From Halovivax ruber XH-70 (GTDB lineage: Archaea; Halobacteriota; Halobacteria; Halobacteriales; Natrialbaceae), in contig NC_019964.1 in assembly GCF_000328525.1 (NCBI RefSeq), positions 1,488,001-1,552,000 of the forward strand: a DNA stretch of 64,000 nt, read 5' to 3'. Each line of letters opens with the position of its first letter. The first letter of the stretch is position 1. The translations under genes were made by a program, and so were the position numbers. Shown here one piece after another: positions 54,138 to 62,746 of this stretch. The notes beneath the pieces were generated by a model. The model saw only the letters and a program-made list of their open reading frames with translations, searched no databases and had not been told where the DNA came from.

Positions 54138-54377
54138 TCACTCGTGAGCGGCGTCCCACTCCGTCGGTTTGCGCTGATTACCACACTGATTGCACTGGAT
54201 CCGTCCCATCGAGTCCATGGCCGTGTCCACTGAGTCACACGCACTACAGAACCAGCCGAATCTATCGTCGCCGGATCGGGTTTCGTAGACGACGAAGAAC
54301 GGCCCCTTCGAGCCGCGGTCACCCTCCGATCGCGAGAGATACAGGGTACCGGCGAGCTCCGTATCGATCGGTTCCAT
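54138..54377 (-). CDS. Zinc-ribbon protein, DUF5816-like
   Basis: 79 residues. MEPIDTELAGTLYLSRSEGD, then GPFFVVYET and two CxxC pairs, WFCSACDSV and IQCNQCGNQRKP, a treble-clef or zinc-ribbon arrangement. The family is haloarchaeal and of unknown function, possibly nucleic-acid binding. The start at 54377 is the conserved one; a long upstream frame is shadow. Confidence 0.82.
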   Translation of the reverse strand: MEPIDTELAGTLYLSRSEGDRGSKGPFFVVYETRSGDDRFGWFCSACDSVDTAMDSMGRIQCNQCGNQRKPTEWDAAHE

Positions 54378-54535
54378 GACCGGTCGAAGGTGTCCGGTGC
54401 GTAAAGTCGTGTCTTTCCATGTCGAATCCGTCGTGTTCGACAGGTGAAAGCGCCACGCAGTCGGCAGTTGCTGACGGTACTGAACGACCCCGACAACTGA
54501 AAGGTTTACCACGCACCGCGCCGTTTTTGTCGCTG

Positions 54536-54946
54536 ATGACACTGATCGTGGCCCCGGTTCGTTACCCGCTCGACCATCGGTCGAAGGCCACACTCGCGCG
54601 AGCGATCCAGTTGATGGAGGACCGAGATGCCGATCTGACCGTCCTTCACGTCAATCTCTACCAGAACGGCCACCGCGTCACCCGTCGAGACCTGAAGGAG
54701 GCGGTCGAACGGGAGTTCGGTCGGGTCACCAACGGTCGATTCGTCGTTCGAACCGGGTTCCTGGTCGAAGAGAGCATTCTGGACGAAGTTGCTGCCGAAA
54801 ACGCCGACGTCGTCGTCGTGGGTCGAGAGCAGTCGAGTCTGTGGCGTCGCCTCCTGCGTCGACTCACGAGCAATCCCAACATCGACGAGTACCTTCGTCG
54901 TAACCTCGATTGTGAGATCGTCACTGCCGAGGCGACTCCGTCCTGA
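54536..54946 (+). CDS. Universal stress protein family protein
   Basis: 136 residues. Adenine-nucleotide-binding-like fold: LIVAPVRYPLDHRSKATLARA, DLTVLHVNLYQNG and AAENADVVVVGREQSSLWRRLLRRL. The usual G-x-x-G-x-x-x-x-x-x-G(S/T) ATP loop is altered (REQSSLWRRLL), so it may not bind ATP. The typical role is stress survival, with no specific partner. TATA-like ggtttacc lies about 30 nt upstream of the ATG. Confidence 0.85.
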   Translation: MTLIVAPVRYPLDHRSKATLARAIQLMEDRDADLTVLHVNLYQNGHRVTRRDLKEAVEREFGRVTNGRFVVRTGFLVEESILDEVAAENADVVVVGREQSSLWRRLLRRLTSNPNIDEYLRRNLDCEIVTAEATPS

Positions 54947-55020
54947 TCGAACTCTCCTGATCGAGCTCACTGACCGTATCCGTTCTCCACAAGCCGACCG
55001 ATCGTTCCCGTTGCCACCCG

Positions 55021-55989
55021 CTACCGCTCGCTCTCTGCTCGATCTGCGTCCCTAGAATTGTCGGGGAGATTGGTTTGCATTGCCCCGTGTTCGACCGCAT
55101 CGTTGAAGACGAGTTCGCGATGCGGATACGCGAATTGGACATCGGTGTCGGCGTAGCGTTCGCGGACGCGCTGGGCGACGATCGATCGGGCGCGCGTGAG
55201 TTTGTACGGCTCTTTCACCCAGAATCTGAGGACGAGTCTGACTCCGCTATCAGCGTAGGCCTTGACGTCACAGAGCGGCGAGGCCGTGTAGCGGGCGCTT
55301 CCGACCCGGACGTCCGGCCCACCACCGACGACTTCGTCGACCGACCGGGCCGCCCGTTCGGCATCGCGAATCGCCTGGTCGAGATCACTCTCGTAGGTGA
55401 CGTCGTACTCGATCGAGACGCGTGTCCGTTCGTCCTCGGCGGAGTAGTTGAGCACGTCCCGTTCGTGCACGTCGCTGTTTGGGACGACGAGAATCGTGTT
55501 CTCTAGCGTGACGATCTTCGTATACCGGATCGTGATGTCCTCGACGAAACCGACGTGGTCCTGATCGACGATTTCGATCATGTCGCCGATCTCGAACGGC
55601 TTGTCGGTGAGGATGAACAGGCCGTGGATGAGACTGCCGATCAACGGGGCGAGAACGACGGCAACCACGGCCGATAACACACCGACCGAGAGGAGTATCT
55701 CGACGTTGCCGATGCCGAGCACCAGTGCCGCAGCGACGAGCGAGAGAAGCAGTACCGAGAGGCGGATCGTACGAAGCACGGACCGGGTTACGCTCGGTCG
55801 CTCGATCCGCTGGGCGACGGTCCGACCGGCGAGTCTGACCACGAGTTTCGATCCGTACCACCCACCGACGAGGATGACGAGGGCGATCGCGACGCTCCAG
55901 ATCATCTCGTTGTCCCTCGACCAGTCTCGTATCGACGTGAGCAACGGCGAGGAGACGATGTCGGCGACGACCTGCTCGACGACTCGCAT
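55021..55989 (-). CDS. Mechanosensitive ion channel, MscS family
   Basis: 322 residues. Three N-terminal membrane helices; the pore helix region GVLSAVVAVVLAPLIGSLIHGLFILT precedes the beta domain with KPFEIGDMIEIVDQDHVGFVEDI (the MscS hallmark) and VVPNSDVHERDVLNYS. A C-terminal alpha/beta domain follows with RLVLRFWVKEPYK. It opens under membrane tension and releases solutes on osmotic downshift. Divergent from the dehydrogenase cassette. Confidence 0.93.
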   Translation of the reverse strand: MRVVEQVVADIVSSPLLTSIRDWSRDNEMIWSVAIALVILVGGWYGSKLVVRLAGRTVAQRIERPSVTRSVLRTIRLSVLLLSLVAAALVLGIGNVEILLSVGVLSAVVAVVLAPLIGSLIHGLFILTDKPFEIGDMIEIVDQDHVGFVEDITIRYTKIVTLENTILVVPNSDVHERDVLNYSAEDERTRVSIEYDVTYESDLDQAIRDAERAARSVDEVVGGGPDVRVGSARYTASPLCDVKAYADSGVRLVLRFWVKEPYKLTRARSIVAQRVRERYADTDVQFAYPHRELVFNDAVEHGAMQTNLPDNSRDADRAESER

Positions 55990-56171
55990 GACTTGCCCGT
56001 TGCCGTCTCGTGGGTTAAACGTTCTGACCGACCCGGCTGCTCACCCAGTAGCGCTGCAGCGACGAGCGATCGATGTGGTGAACGCGACTCTCGTCTCGTG
56101 CGATCGCCCACCGGTTCAAAGACGGTCGGGTGCGTATGTCCGTCTGACGTGCAGTCCATAGTGGAGCTACC

Positions 56172-57233
56172 ATGACACGTGATCGCTCGTCTATCCGGAC
56201 GGGAATCGTCGGCCTGGGGAACATCGGGCAGTACCACGGCCAGCGATTGCTGGATACGGGCGTTTCGCTCGTCGGCGGGGTCGATATCGACCCACGCGCT
56301 CGCGAGCAATTCGAACGTCGGTACGACGCACCGACGTACGACCGGGGCGACCCGCTCTACGAGTCGGTCGACGCGCTGGTGGTGACGACACCCAACGAGT
56401 ATCACGAACCGTACGCGGTCGAGGCGCTCGAACGCGACATCCACGTCCTGATCGAGAAACCGCTTGCACACACCGTCGAGAGCGCAGAACGTATCGTCGA
56501 GGCTGCCGCCGACTCCGAGGCAGCCTGTATGGTCGGGTTCAACAACCGCTTTTCCAACACGGTCGCCGTCGTCAGGGATCGAATCGATCGTGGCGAACTC
56601 GGCGACGTGAGACACGTCGAAGCCAACTACGTCCGCCGACGCGGCGTTCCCGGGCGGGGAACGTGGTTTACCCACCGGGAACGTGCTGGTGGCGGCGCGT
56701 TGATCGACCTGGGGGTCCACGCCATCGACCTGGCGCTGTACGTCATCGATTTCCCGGCCCCGACGGTCGTTCTCGGGGAGACCAGATCTGACTTCGGACG
56801 GCGCGACGACTACGTCTACCTCGAGATGTGGGGCGAGGATGCGGGTCCGGAGTCGTTCGACGTGGAGGACTCGTCGAGTGCGTTCGCCCGGACCGATTCC
56901 GGCCAGACAGTCTCGCTGGAAGTTGCCTGGGCCACGAATCGACCGGCGACCCACGAGTTCGTCGTCCACGGCACCGAGGCCGCCGCCCGGTTCGACCTCA
57001 TCGAACACGATCTCACGTTCCATCGCGCGCGGACGAACGGGCCAGCCGCGCTGGAAGATACGTCCGTCAGAACCCGCGACGTGGATACCCATCGCGAAGA
57101 ACAGCAGGTGTTCTTCGACGCGATTCTCGACGGAGAAGATCCCTCGAACGTCGCCGAAGCGTTCACGGTCCAGCGCGTAATTCAGGCGATTTACCGGTCC
57201 AGTGAACGTGGCGAGGCGGTTTCGCTCTCCTGA
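56172..57233 (+). CDS. Gfo/Idh/MocA-family NAD(P)-dependent dehydrogenase (first copy)
   Basis: 353 residues. Rossmann domain: TGIVGLGNIGQYHGQRLLDTG, DALVVTTPNEYHEPY, EKPLAHTVESAERI (the family E-K-P motif). C-terminal domain: GGGALIDLGVHAIDLALYV with the G-x-x-x-D-x-x-x-H-x-x-D-type active site. It oxidises or reduces a sugar, inositol or sugar-nucleotide ring. First gene in a run of three same-strand genes, the others being a xylose-isomerase-like barrel and a second dehydrogenase, indicating one carbohydrate route. Confidence 0.9.
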   Translation: MTRDRSSIRTGIVGLGNIGQYHGQRLLDTGVSLVGGVDIDPRAREQFERRYDAPTYDRGDPLYESVDALVVTTPNEYHEPYAVEALERDIHVLIEKPLAHTVESAERIVEAAADSEAACMVGFNNRFSNTVAVVRDRIDRGELGDVRHVEANYVRRRGVPGRGTWFTHRERAGGGALIDLGVHAIDLALYVIDFPAPTVVLGETRSDFGRRDDYVYLEMWGEDAGPESFDVEDSSSAFARTDSGQTVSLEVAWATNRPATHEFVVHGTEAAARFDLIEHDLTFHRARTNGPAALEDTSVRTRDVDTHREEQQVFFDAILDGEDPSNVAEAFTVQRVIQAIYRSSERGEAVSLS

Positions 57234-57358
57234 TCGGTCACGCTGGCTCCCCGGCGAGCACGTTCGGGTGTGGGTCGGCACTTTCGGGACTCGCGGGAGA
57301 GCCGCGCGCTACTCGGACCGTGTCCGGGTTTTATCGACGCGGCTGTGGTCGATGGGCC

Positions 57359-58336
57359 ATGGATCTCGGTGTACACACGCCGTCTCTGGCAGATCGATCG
57401 TTCGAGGATGTCCTCGAATACCTGTCCGACCGCGGTGTCTCCGCCGTCGAACCCGGTGTCGGCGGCTTCCCCGGAGAGGACCACGTGGCGCGGGCGATGT
57501 ACCTGAACGACGACGAAGCGCAGGCTGAACTTCGGGACGCACTCGATCATCACGGGATACGAATCAGTGCTCTCGCGACGCACAACAATCCGCTCCACCC
57601 GGACGAAGAACGTGCATCACGGGCCGACACCGAACTTCGGGAGGCGATCCGCCTGGCAGCCCAACTCGACGTCTCGACGGTGACGTGCTTCTCCGGGCTT
57701 CCGGCGGGGAGCCCGGACGACGAGACGCCGAACTGGATCACGGCGCCGTGGCCGCCCGAACACGAATCCGCGCTGGCCTACCAGTGGGACGTCGCGATCG
57801 AGTACTGGAGAGACGTTGCGTCGGTCGCCGACAGGCACGACGTCGACGTTGCGATCGAGATGCATCCGAACATGCTCGTATATGAACCGACGGGGCTGTT
57901 GCGACTGCGTGACGAAACGGGTCCGCGGATCGGTGCCAACTTCGATCCCTCGCACTTCTACTGGCAGGGTATCTCGATCACCGACGCGATCCGGGCGCTC
58001 GGGGAACACGACGCGATCCACCACGTCCACGCGAAGGATACGCGCCGGTACGACGCCAACGTGCGAGTGAAAGGGGTTCTCGACACGACGCCGTTCGACC
58101 GAGAACGCGACCGTTCGTGGCTGTTTCGTTCCGTCGGCTACGGCCATGGCGCTCGCCACTGGAAGGACGTCGTCTCGACGTTGCGCCTCGTCGGCTACGA
58201 CGACGCCATCAGCATCGAGCACGAGGATTCGCTGACGAGTTCCGAAGACGGTCTCGAGAAGGCCATCGATTTTTTGGCGCCGATCGTCTTCGAGGGCGAA
58301 CCCGACGCCCCGTTTTGGACCGAAGGCATCGACTGA
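57359..58336 (+). CDS. Sugar phosphate isomerase/epimerase (xylose isomerase-like TIM barrel)
   Basis: 325 residues. MDLGVHTPSLADRSFEDVLE, SALATHNNPLHPDEE, TCFSGLPAGSPDD, DVAIEMHPNMLVYEPT, FDPSHFYWQG, VHAKDTRRY and AISIEHEDSLTS: metal Glu/Asp/His residues are at the barrel's C-terminal ends. It resembles IolE/IolI-type or keto-sugar epimerases. Lying between two Gfo/Idh/MocA dehydrogenases, it probably isomerises their product. The start at 57359 gives the canonical N-terminus. Confidence 0.9.
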   Translation: MDLGVHTPSLADRSFEDVLEYLSDRGVSAVEPGVGGFPGEDHVARAMYLNDDEAQAELRDALDHHGIRISALATHNNPLHPDEERASRADTELREAIRLAAQLDVSTVTCFSGLPAGSPDDETPNWITAPWPPEHESALAYQWDVAIEYWRDVASVADRHDVDVAIEMHPNMLVYEPTGLLRLRDETGPRIGANFDPSHFYWQGISITDAIRALGEHDAIHHVHAKDTRRYDANVRVKGVLDTTPFDRERDRSWLFRSVGYGHGARHWKDVVSTLRLVGYDDAISIEHEDSLTSSEDGLEKAIDFLAPIVFEGEPDAPFWTEGID

Positions 58337-58416
58337 GGGCGTCGGACGGAAGGTGGGAAATAGACTGGTTGCCGGCTGTGAATAATTGCTAACTGTCGCG
58401 TCGGCGAAGCGTCCGC

Positions 58417-59562
58417 ATGGCACTCGACGTCGGCGTCCTCGGCTACCGGTTCATGGGTACCGCCCACGCCAACGCGTTCGCCCGGCTCCCGATGTTCTTT
58501 CCCGACACACCGGACGTCACGCGCGACGTCTTGATCGGCCGGGACGAAGACGCGCTCGGGGACGCGCGGACCCGACTCGGGTTCGATCGGACGGCGACCG
58601 ACTGGCGATCGGTCGTCGACGAGGTCGACGTCTTCTACAACCTCGGACCGAACTTCCTGCACGCTGAACCGGCGATCGCGGCGCTCGAGGCTGGCGTTTC
58701 GGTCTTCTCGGAGAAACCCCTCGCAGCGACGCTCGACGGCGCCACTGAGATGGCAGCAGCCGCCCGTTCGGCCGGTGTACCGACGGCGTGTGGCTTCAAC
58801 TACCGGTTCGTTCCGGCGATTCGATACGCGCGCGAGCTGATTCAGTCCGGCACGCTCGGCGACATTCGGACCTTCCGTGGACGCTACCTGCAGGACTGGC
58901 TCGTCGATCCGGAGGCACCGTGGTCCTGGCGGCTCGACGCGGAGCTGGCTGGTTCAGGTGCGCTCGGTGACCTCGGCGCACATACGGTCGATCTTGCACG
59001 ATTTCTCGTCGGTGACGCGCCCGGTGGCGGCCGGATCGAACGCGTGAGCGGGCACCTGCGAACGGCCGTGACGGAACGGCCCGTGGAGGGGCCGGCTGGA
59101 GAAACGCGACCTGTGACCGTCGACGACGAGTACACCGCCCAGCTTGCGTTCGAAGACGGTGCGATCGGGCTTCTCGAAGGCTCTCGGATCGCTCCGGGTC
59201 ACAAGAACGACCATACGATCGAGATTCACGGGAGCGAGGGAAGTCTGCGGTTCTCGCTCGAGCGACTCAACGAACTCGAAATGCTCGGTCCGGACGACCG
59301 AGGATACGAGACCGTTCTCGTCACCGACGAAACCGATCCCTACATCGATCACTGGTGGCCCCCGGGCCACGTCCTCGGGTGGGAACACACGTTCGTCCAC
59401 GAAAACGCGTCGTTCTTGCGAGCCGTCGCCGAGGGAGATGCGTACGAGCCGTCGTTCGCCGACGGACTGGCTGCCCAGCACGTACTCGCCGCGATCGAAG
59501 CGAGTGACCAGTCGGGATCCTGGGAGCGGGTTACCGAGACGAGTGAGTCGTCGCAAGCCTGA
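58417..59562 (+). CDS. Gfo/Idh/MocA-family NAD(P)-dependent dehydrogenase (second copy)
   Basis: 381 residues. DVGVLGYRFMGTAHANAFARL (NAD site), YNLGPNFLHAEPAIAALEAG, SEKPLAATLDGATEM and ACGFNYRFVPAIRYARELI. Active-site region SGALGDLGAHTVDLARFLVG. It differs from the first copy across most of its length, so it probably acts on another position or intermediate of the same sugar. Third gene of the cassette (81 bp after the isomerase). Confidence 0.92.
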   Translation: MALDVGVLGYRFMGTAHANAFARLPMFFPDTPDVTRDVLIGRDEDALGDARTRLGFDRTATDWRSVVDEVDVFYNLGPNFLHAEPAIAALEAGVSVFSEKPLAATLDGATEMAAAARSAGVPTACGFNYRFVPAIRYARELIQSGTLGDIRTFRGRYLQDWLVDPEAPWSWRLDAELAGSGALGDLGAHTVDLARFLVGDAPGGGRIERVSGHLRTAVTERPVEGPAGETRPVTVDDEYTAQLAFEDGAIGLLEGSRIAPGHKNDHTIEIHGSEGSLRFSLERLNELEMLGPDDRGYETVLVTDETDPYIDHWWPPGHVLGWEHTFVHENASFLRAVAEGDAYEPSFADGLAAQHVLAAIEASDQSGSWERVTETSESSQA

Positions 59563-59634
59563 TGCTGTCCATCGCGAGGCCGTCGGCGAGCCACTCCGGT
59601 GACAGTTTTATGGGAGCCCCTCGATGGACCGACA

Positions 59635-60861
59635 ATGAAAGTGATCAAAGACAGCGTCCACGATCACATCGCCGTCGACGGCGTGGCCAGGGCGCTGCTC
59701 GATACGCCGGAACTCCAGCGGTTGCGTCGCATCTCCCAGTTGGGGACCGTCTCACTCGTCTATCCGTCGGCGAATCACTCCCGGTTCGAACACAGCCTCG
59801 GCGTCTACCATCTCGCCTGTGAAGCACTCGAGCAACTTGGGATCGAGGGAATCCAGGCCGATCGAATCAAGGCTGCGGCAATGGTCCACGACGTCGGCCA
59901 CGGGCCCTACAGCCACAACGTCGAGGAGCTCATCCAGCGACGGACTGGCCGGTACCACGACGACGTCCACGATCTGCTCGCCGACGGCGAGATTGCCGAC
60001 GTCCTCTGTGACCACGGCCTCGAACCGGATCGAATCGCCGATCTCGTTGCGGGCGACGGGGAGTTCGGCCAGCTCGTCTCCGGGGAACTGGACGTCGATC
60101 GGATGGACTACCTCGTCCGCGACGCCCACCACACCGGTGTCCCCTACGGCGCGATCGACCACGGTCGGCTGGTTCGAGAACTGCGATACGTCGACGGGCA
60201 ACTCGTCCTCGGTGAGGGCAACGTCCAGACGGCCGAGAGTCTGCTCGTCGCCCGGGCGCTGATGAACCCGACGGTCTACAGCCACAGCGTCGCCCGTATC
60301 AGCAAGGCCATGCTCAGACGGGCGACCGAAGCCCTCCTCGACGCCGGCGGAACCGACGCCCGGACGCTGGCCTGGATGGACGACGCGGAACTCGTCGTCG
60401 CCCTCCGCGAGTGCGAGGCGAGTCACCCGCTCGTCCGGCGACTCGACGAACGGCGACTCTACAAGCGGGCGATCTGGGCGGAGATCGACGACGTACCCGG
60501 CGGAATCATCGAAGCCACTCACGACGATCTCGTTCGATTCGAACACGAAATCGCCGACAGGGCCGACGTTCCCGTCGGTCACGTGATCCTCGACGTGCCG
60601 AGCCGCCCGTCGATGGCGGAATCCACCACACGCGTGCTGGTAAACGGGGAGGTTCGCCAGCTCGGTCACCAGTCACCACTCGTCGACGCACTCCGGTCTG
60701 CGCAGTACGCCCAGTGGCGCCTCGGCGTCTACAGCCCTGCCGACGAACGCGATCGGGTCGGTCGTGCAGCGGTCGACGTGCTCGGGCTGGACATCGACGG
60801 CCCGCTCGTGAGCGACGTCCGGGACGGGCTCTACACCACGCTCGATCACTTCGCCGAGTGA
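59635..60861 (+). CDS. HD-domain phosphohydrolase
   Basis: 408 residues. The HD metal site is SRFEHSLGVYHLA (His) with MVHDVGHGPYSHNVE (HD) and a later ELDVDRMDYLVRDAHHTG (Asp), the SAMHD1/dNTPase-like branch. A ~150-residue C-terminal domain follows the HD core. It may cleave dNTPs or cyclic nucleotides; the substrate is not resolved. The short start (MKVIKDSVHDHIAVDG) matches the family. A 30-bp repeat pair follows the stop. Confidence 0.9.
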   Translation: MKVIKDSVHDHIAVDGVARALLDTPELQRLRRISQLGTVSLVYPSANHSRFEHSLGVYHLACEALEQLGIEGIQADRIKAAAMVHDVGHGPYSHNVEELIQRRTGRYHDDVHDLLADGEIADVLCDHGLEPDRIADLVAGDGEFGQLVSGELDVDRMDYLVRDAHHTGVPYGAIDHGRLVRELRYVDGQLVLGEGNVQTAESLLVARALMNPTVYSHSVARISKAMLRRATEALLDAGGTDARTLAWMDDAELVVALRECEASHPLVRRLDERRLYKRAIWAEIDDVPGGIIEATHDDLVRFEHEIADRADVPVGHVILDVPSRPSMAESTTRVLVNGEVRQLGHQSPLVDALRSAQYAQWRLGVYSPADERDRVGRAAVDVLGLDIDGPLVSDVRDGLYTTLDHFAE

Positions 60862-60878
60862 GCCCGCTCCGCCGCATC

Positions 60879-60938
60879 GGACTCTCGTCCGTTGCCGGGA
60901 CGCCGAAAGGACTCTCGTCCGTCGCGAGAGCCTGGGTA
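60879..60938. repeat. Two 30-bp tandem units downstream of the HD gene
   Basis: ggactctcgtccgt starts at 60879 and again at 60909, with diverged tails (tgccgggacgccgaaa against cgcgagagcctgggta). Two copies only, 17 bp after the HD stop, leading into the amidohydrolase gene. Confidence 0.5.
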
Positions 60939-61000
60939 CGATCGAGATGACGAATTCCCGCCTTCGAACGCTTCAAGGAGCGACCGGTCGAATCACGACC

Positions 61001-62044
61001 ATGGAACTTTCCGGAACGATCCTTCGCGGATCGGAATACGAGCCGATCGAGGGGCGGATCGTGATCGAAGACGGTCGAATCGAAGCGATCGAGGAGGCGA
61101 CGAACGTTCCCGATCGCATCGTGTCGCCAGCGTTCGTCAACGCCCACACCCACCTCGGCGATTCGATCGCGAAAGAGGCCGGTCGCGGCCTCTCGCTCGC
61201 GGAACTTGTCGCGCCTCCCGACGGGCTGAAACACCGACTCCTCCGTGAGGCCGATCGTGACGAGATGGTTGACGGAATGAAGCGGTCGCTCGAATTCGCC
61301 CTGGCAACCGGGACGGTCGCGTGTCTCGACTTCCGCGAAGGCGGCGTCGAGGGTGTCTCACGACTGGAGGAGGCGGCGAGTGAGCTTCCGATCGACGCCT
61401 ACGCGTTCGGACGCGAATCGGTCGAGGCGATGGAAGCAGGCGACGGGTTCGGCGCCAGTGGGGCGAACGACGCCGACTTCGAGCGAGAACGGCGCGCGAC
61501 TGCGGCAGCGGACAAACCGTTCGGCATCCACGCCGGCGAGGCCGATCCGAGCGATCTCGACCCCGCGCTCGACCTTTCACCGGAGTTTCTGGTCCACGTC
61601 GTCCACCCCGAACCCCGCCACCTGGAGCGGATCGAATCGGACGAGATCCCGATCGCCGTCTGCCCACGCTCGAACCTGGTCACGGGCGTCGGCGTTCCCC
61701 CGGTCGACGAACTCGCTCGCCGGACGACGGTAGCGCTCGGCACCGACAACGTGATGCTTAACTCGCCGTCGATGTTCCGGGAGATGGAGTTCCTCGCGAA
61801 ACACACCTCGCTCGAGGCCCCGGCGATCCTCCGGATGGGGACCAGAAACGGGGCCGCCCTCCTCGGCCGCGACGACGGTCTGATCGAGGAAGGACGGCCC
61901 GCGAATCTCCTCGTCCTCGACGCCGACACACCGAACCTCGCTGGCGTTCTCGACCCCGTCAGAGCTGTCGTCCGTCGAGCTGGGCAGGGTGACGTCGCCG
62001 ACGTGATCGTCGACGGTCGGTCCGTCGAGATGAGTGACTGGTAA
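61001..62044 (+). CDS. Amidohydrolase family protein (cytosine deaminase/chlorohydrolase type)
   Basis: 347 residues. MELSGTILRGSEYEPIEGRI starts the small beta domain. Metal site: NAHTHLGDS (HxH), HAGEADP and VVHPEP (further His), and GTDNVMLNSPSM (the Asp). Ends with the standard beta-domain return NLLVLDADTPNLAG and DVIVDG. It removes ammonia or a leaving group from a nucleobase-like or cyclic amide substrate; the exact substrate is unknown. The start at 61001 was chosen; upstream frame residues lack acidic character. Confidence 0.87.
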   Translation: MELSGTILRGSEYEPIEGRIVIEDGRIEAIEEATNVPDRIVSPAFVNAHTHLGDSIAKEAGRGLSLAELVAPPDGLKHRLLREADRDEMVDGMKRSLEFALATGTVACLDFREGGVEGVSRLEEAASELPIDAYAFGRESVEAMEAGDGFGASGANDADFERERRATAAADKPFGIHAGEADPSDLDPALDLSPEFLVHVVHPEPRHLERIESDEIPIAVCPRSNLVTGVGVPPVDELARRTTVALGTDNVMLNSPSMFREMEFLAKHTSLEAPAILRMGTRNGAALLGRDDGLIEEGRPANLLVLDADTPNLAGVLDPVRAVVRRAGQGDVADVIVDGRSVEMSDW

Positions 62045-62120
62045 TCCGCCCAGGCAGCTCCGCTCGCACCCGACATGCTTCGGTTCGAAACCGCGATACG
62101 CCTATTAGGATGGAGAGTTA

Positions 62121-62137
62121 CGTGGTACCATACCACG
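62121..62137. promoter_or_regulatory. 17-bp palindrome between promoter and start of the second stress-protein gene
   Basis: cgtggtaccataccacg has 7-bp perfect arms about cca and directly abuts the ATG at 62138. A ctattagg element (62102-62109) lies about 30 nt upstream of the ATG. In a leaderless transcript the palindrome covers the transcription start, the classic place for repressor binding. Confidence 0.6.
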
Positions 62138-62629
62138 ATGTACGACCGTCTTCTCGTCCCGACCGATGGATCGTTCGCCGTCGAGCGAGCCATCTCGCAC
62201 GCGATTGACCTCGCCGAGGTTCACGACGCGGCGATCGATGCGCTCTACGTCGTCAACGCAACCAGTTACGGCGGTCTCCCGATGGAGACCGCCTGGGACG
62301 GGATCGGACGCGCACTCGAGGACGAAGGAGCGGCGGCCGTCGAACGCGTTCGAGAACTGGCCGCCGAGCGGGAGGCAGACATTCCTGTACGAACCTGCGT
62401 CGTCAACGGTTCTCCCAGCCGATCGATCGTCGAGCACGCACGATCGAACGAGTGCGATCTGATCGTGATGGGGACCCACGGACGCGGCGGGATCGACCGA
62501 CTCTTGCTCGGCAGCGTCGCCGAACGCGTCGTCAGATCTGCCCCGATCCCGGTGACGACGGTTCGCGTCGGTGACGACGAGCAGGACGAGGCGGAGGGGC
62601 GGTCCGAGGCGGTTGCAACCGCCGAGTGA
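62138..62629 (+). CDS. Universal stress protein
   Basis: 163 residues. YDRLLVPTDGSFAVERAISHA, DAAIDALYVVNATSYGG and the ATP-binding loop ECDLIVMGTHGRGGIDRLLLGSVAERVVRSAPIPV, quoted by its key residues MGTHGRGG and GSVAERV. This is the G-x-x-G-x(9)-G-S signature, so nucleotide binding is expected. Acidic tail of ~20 residues. A perfect palindrome abuts the start codon, suggesting specific control. Confidence 0.93.
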   Translation: MYDRLLVPTDGSFAVERAISHAIDLAEVHDAAIDALYVVNATSYGGLPMETAWDGIGRALEDEGAAAVERVRELAAEREADIPVRTCVVNGSPSRSIVEHARSNECDLIVMGTHGRGGIDRLLLGSVAERVVRSAPIPVTTVRVGDDEQDEAEGRSEAVATAE

Positions 62630-62746
62630 CACTGAGTCGGGCGTAAGTCAATTCGCTGAATGGACGTCCAGGAGAGGACGTAACGGGTTGGCTGCGAATC
62701 GGTGTGAACACTGATTGTACGTGAACGGGCATCTGGACCGGCCGGA

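Noticed and set aside
54942..54964. Short direct repeat cctgatcga at the end of the first stress-protein gene
   Set aside because: Only 9 bp and two copies at 14-bp spacing; too weak to separate from chance.
55902..57281. 459-codon frame opposite the first Gfo/Idh/MocA gene
   Set aside because: It would span the mscS start and the dehydrogenase, both well supported; no domain motifs.
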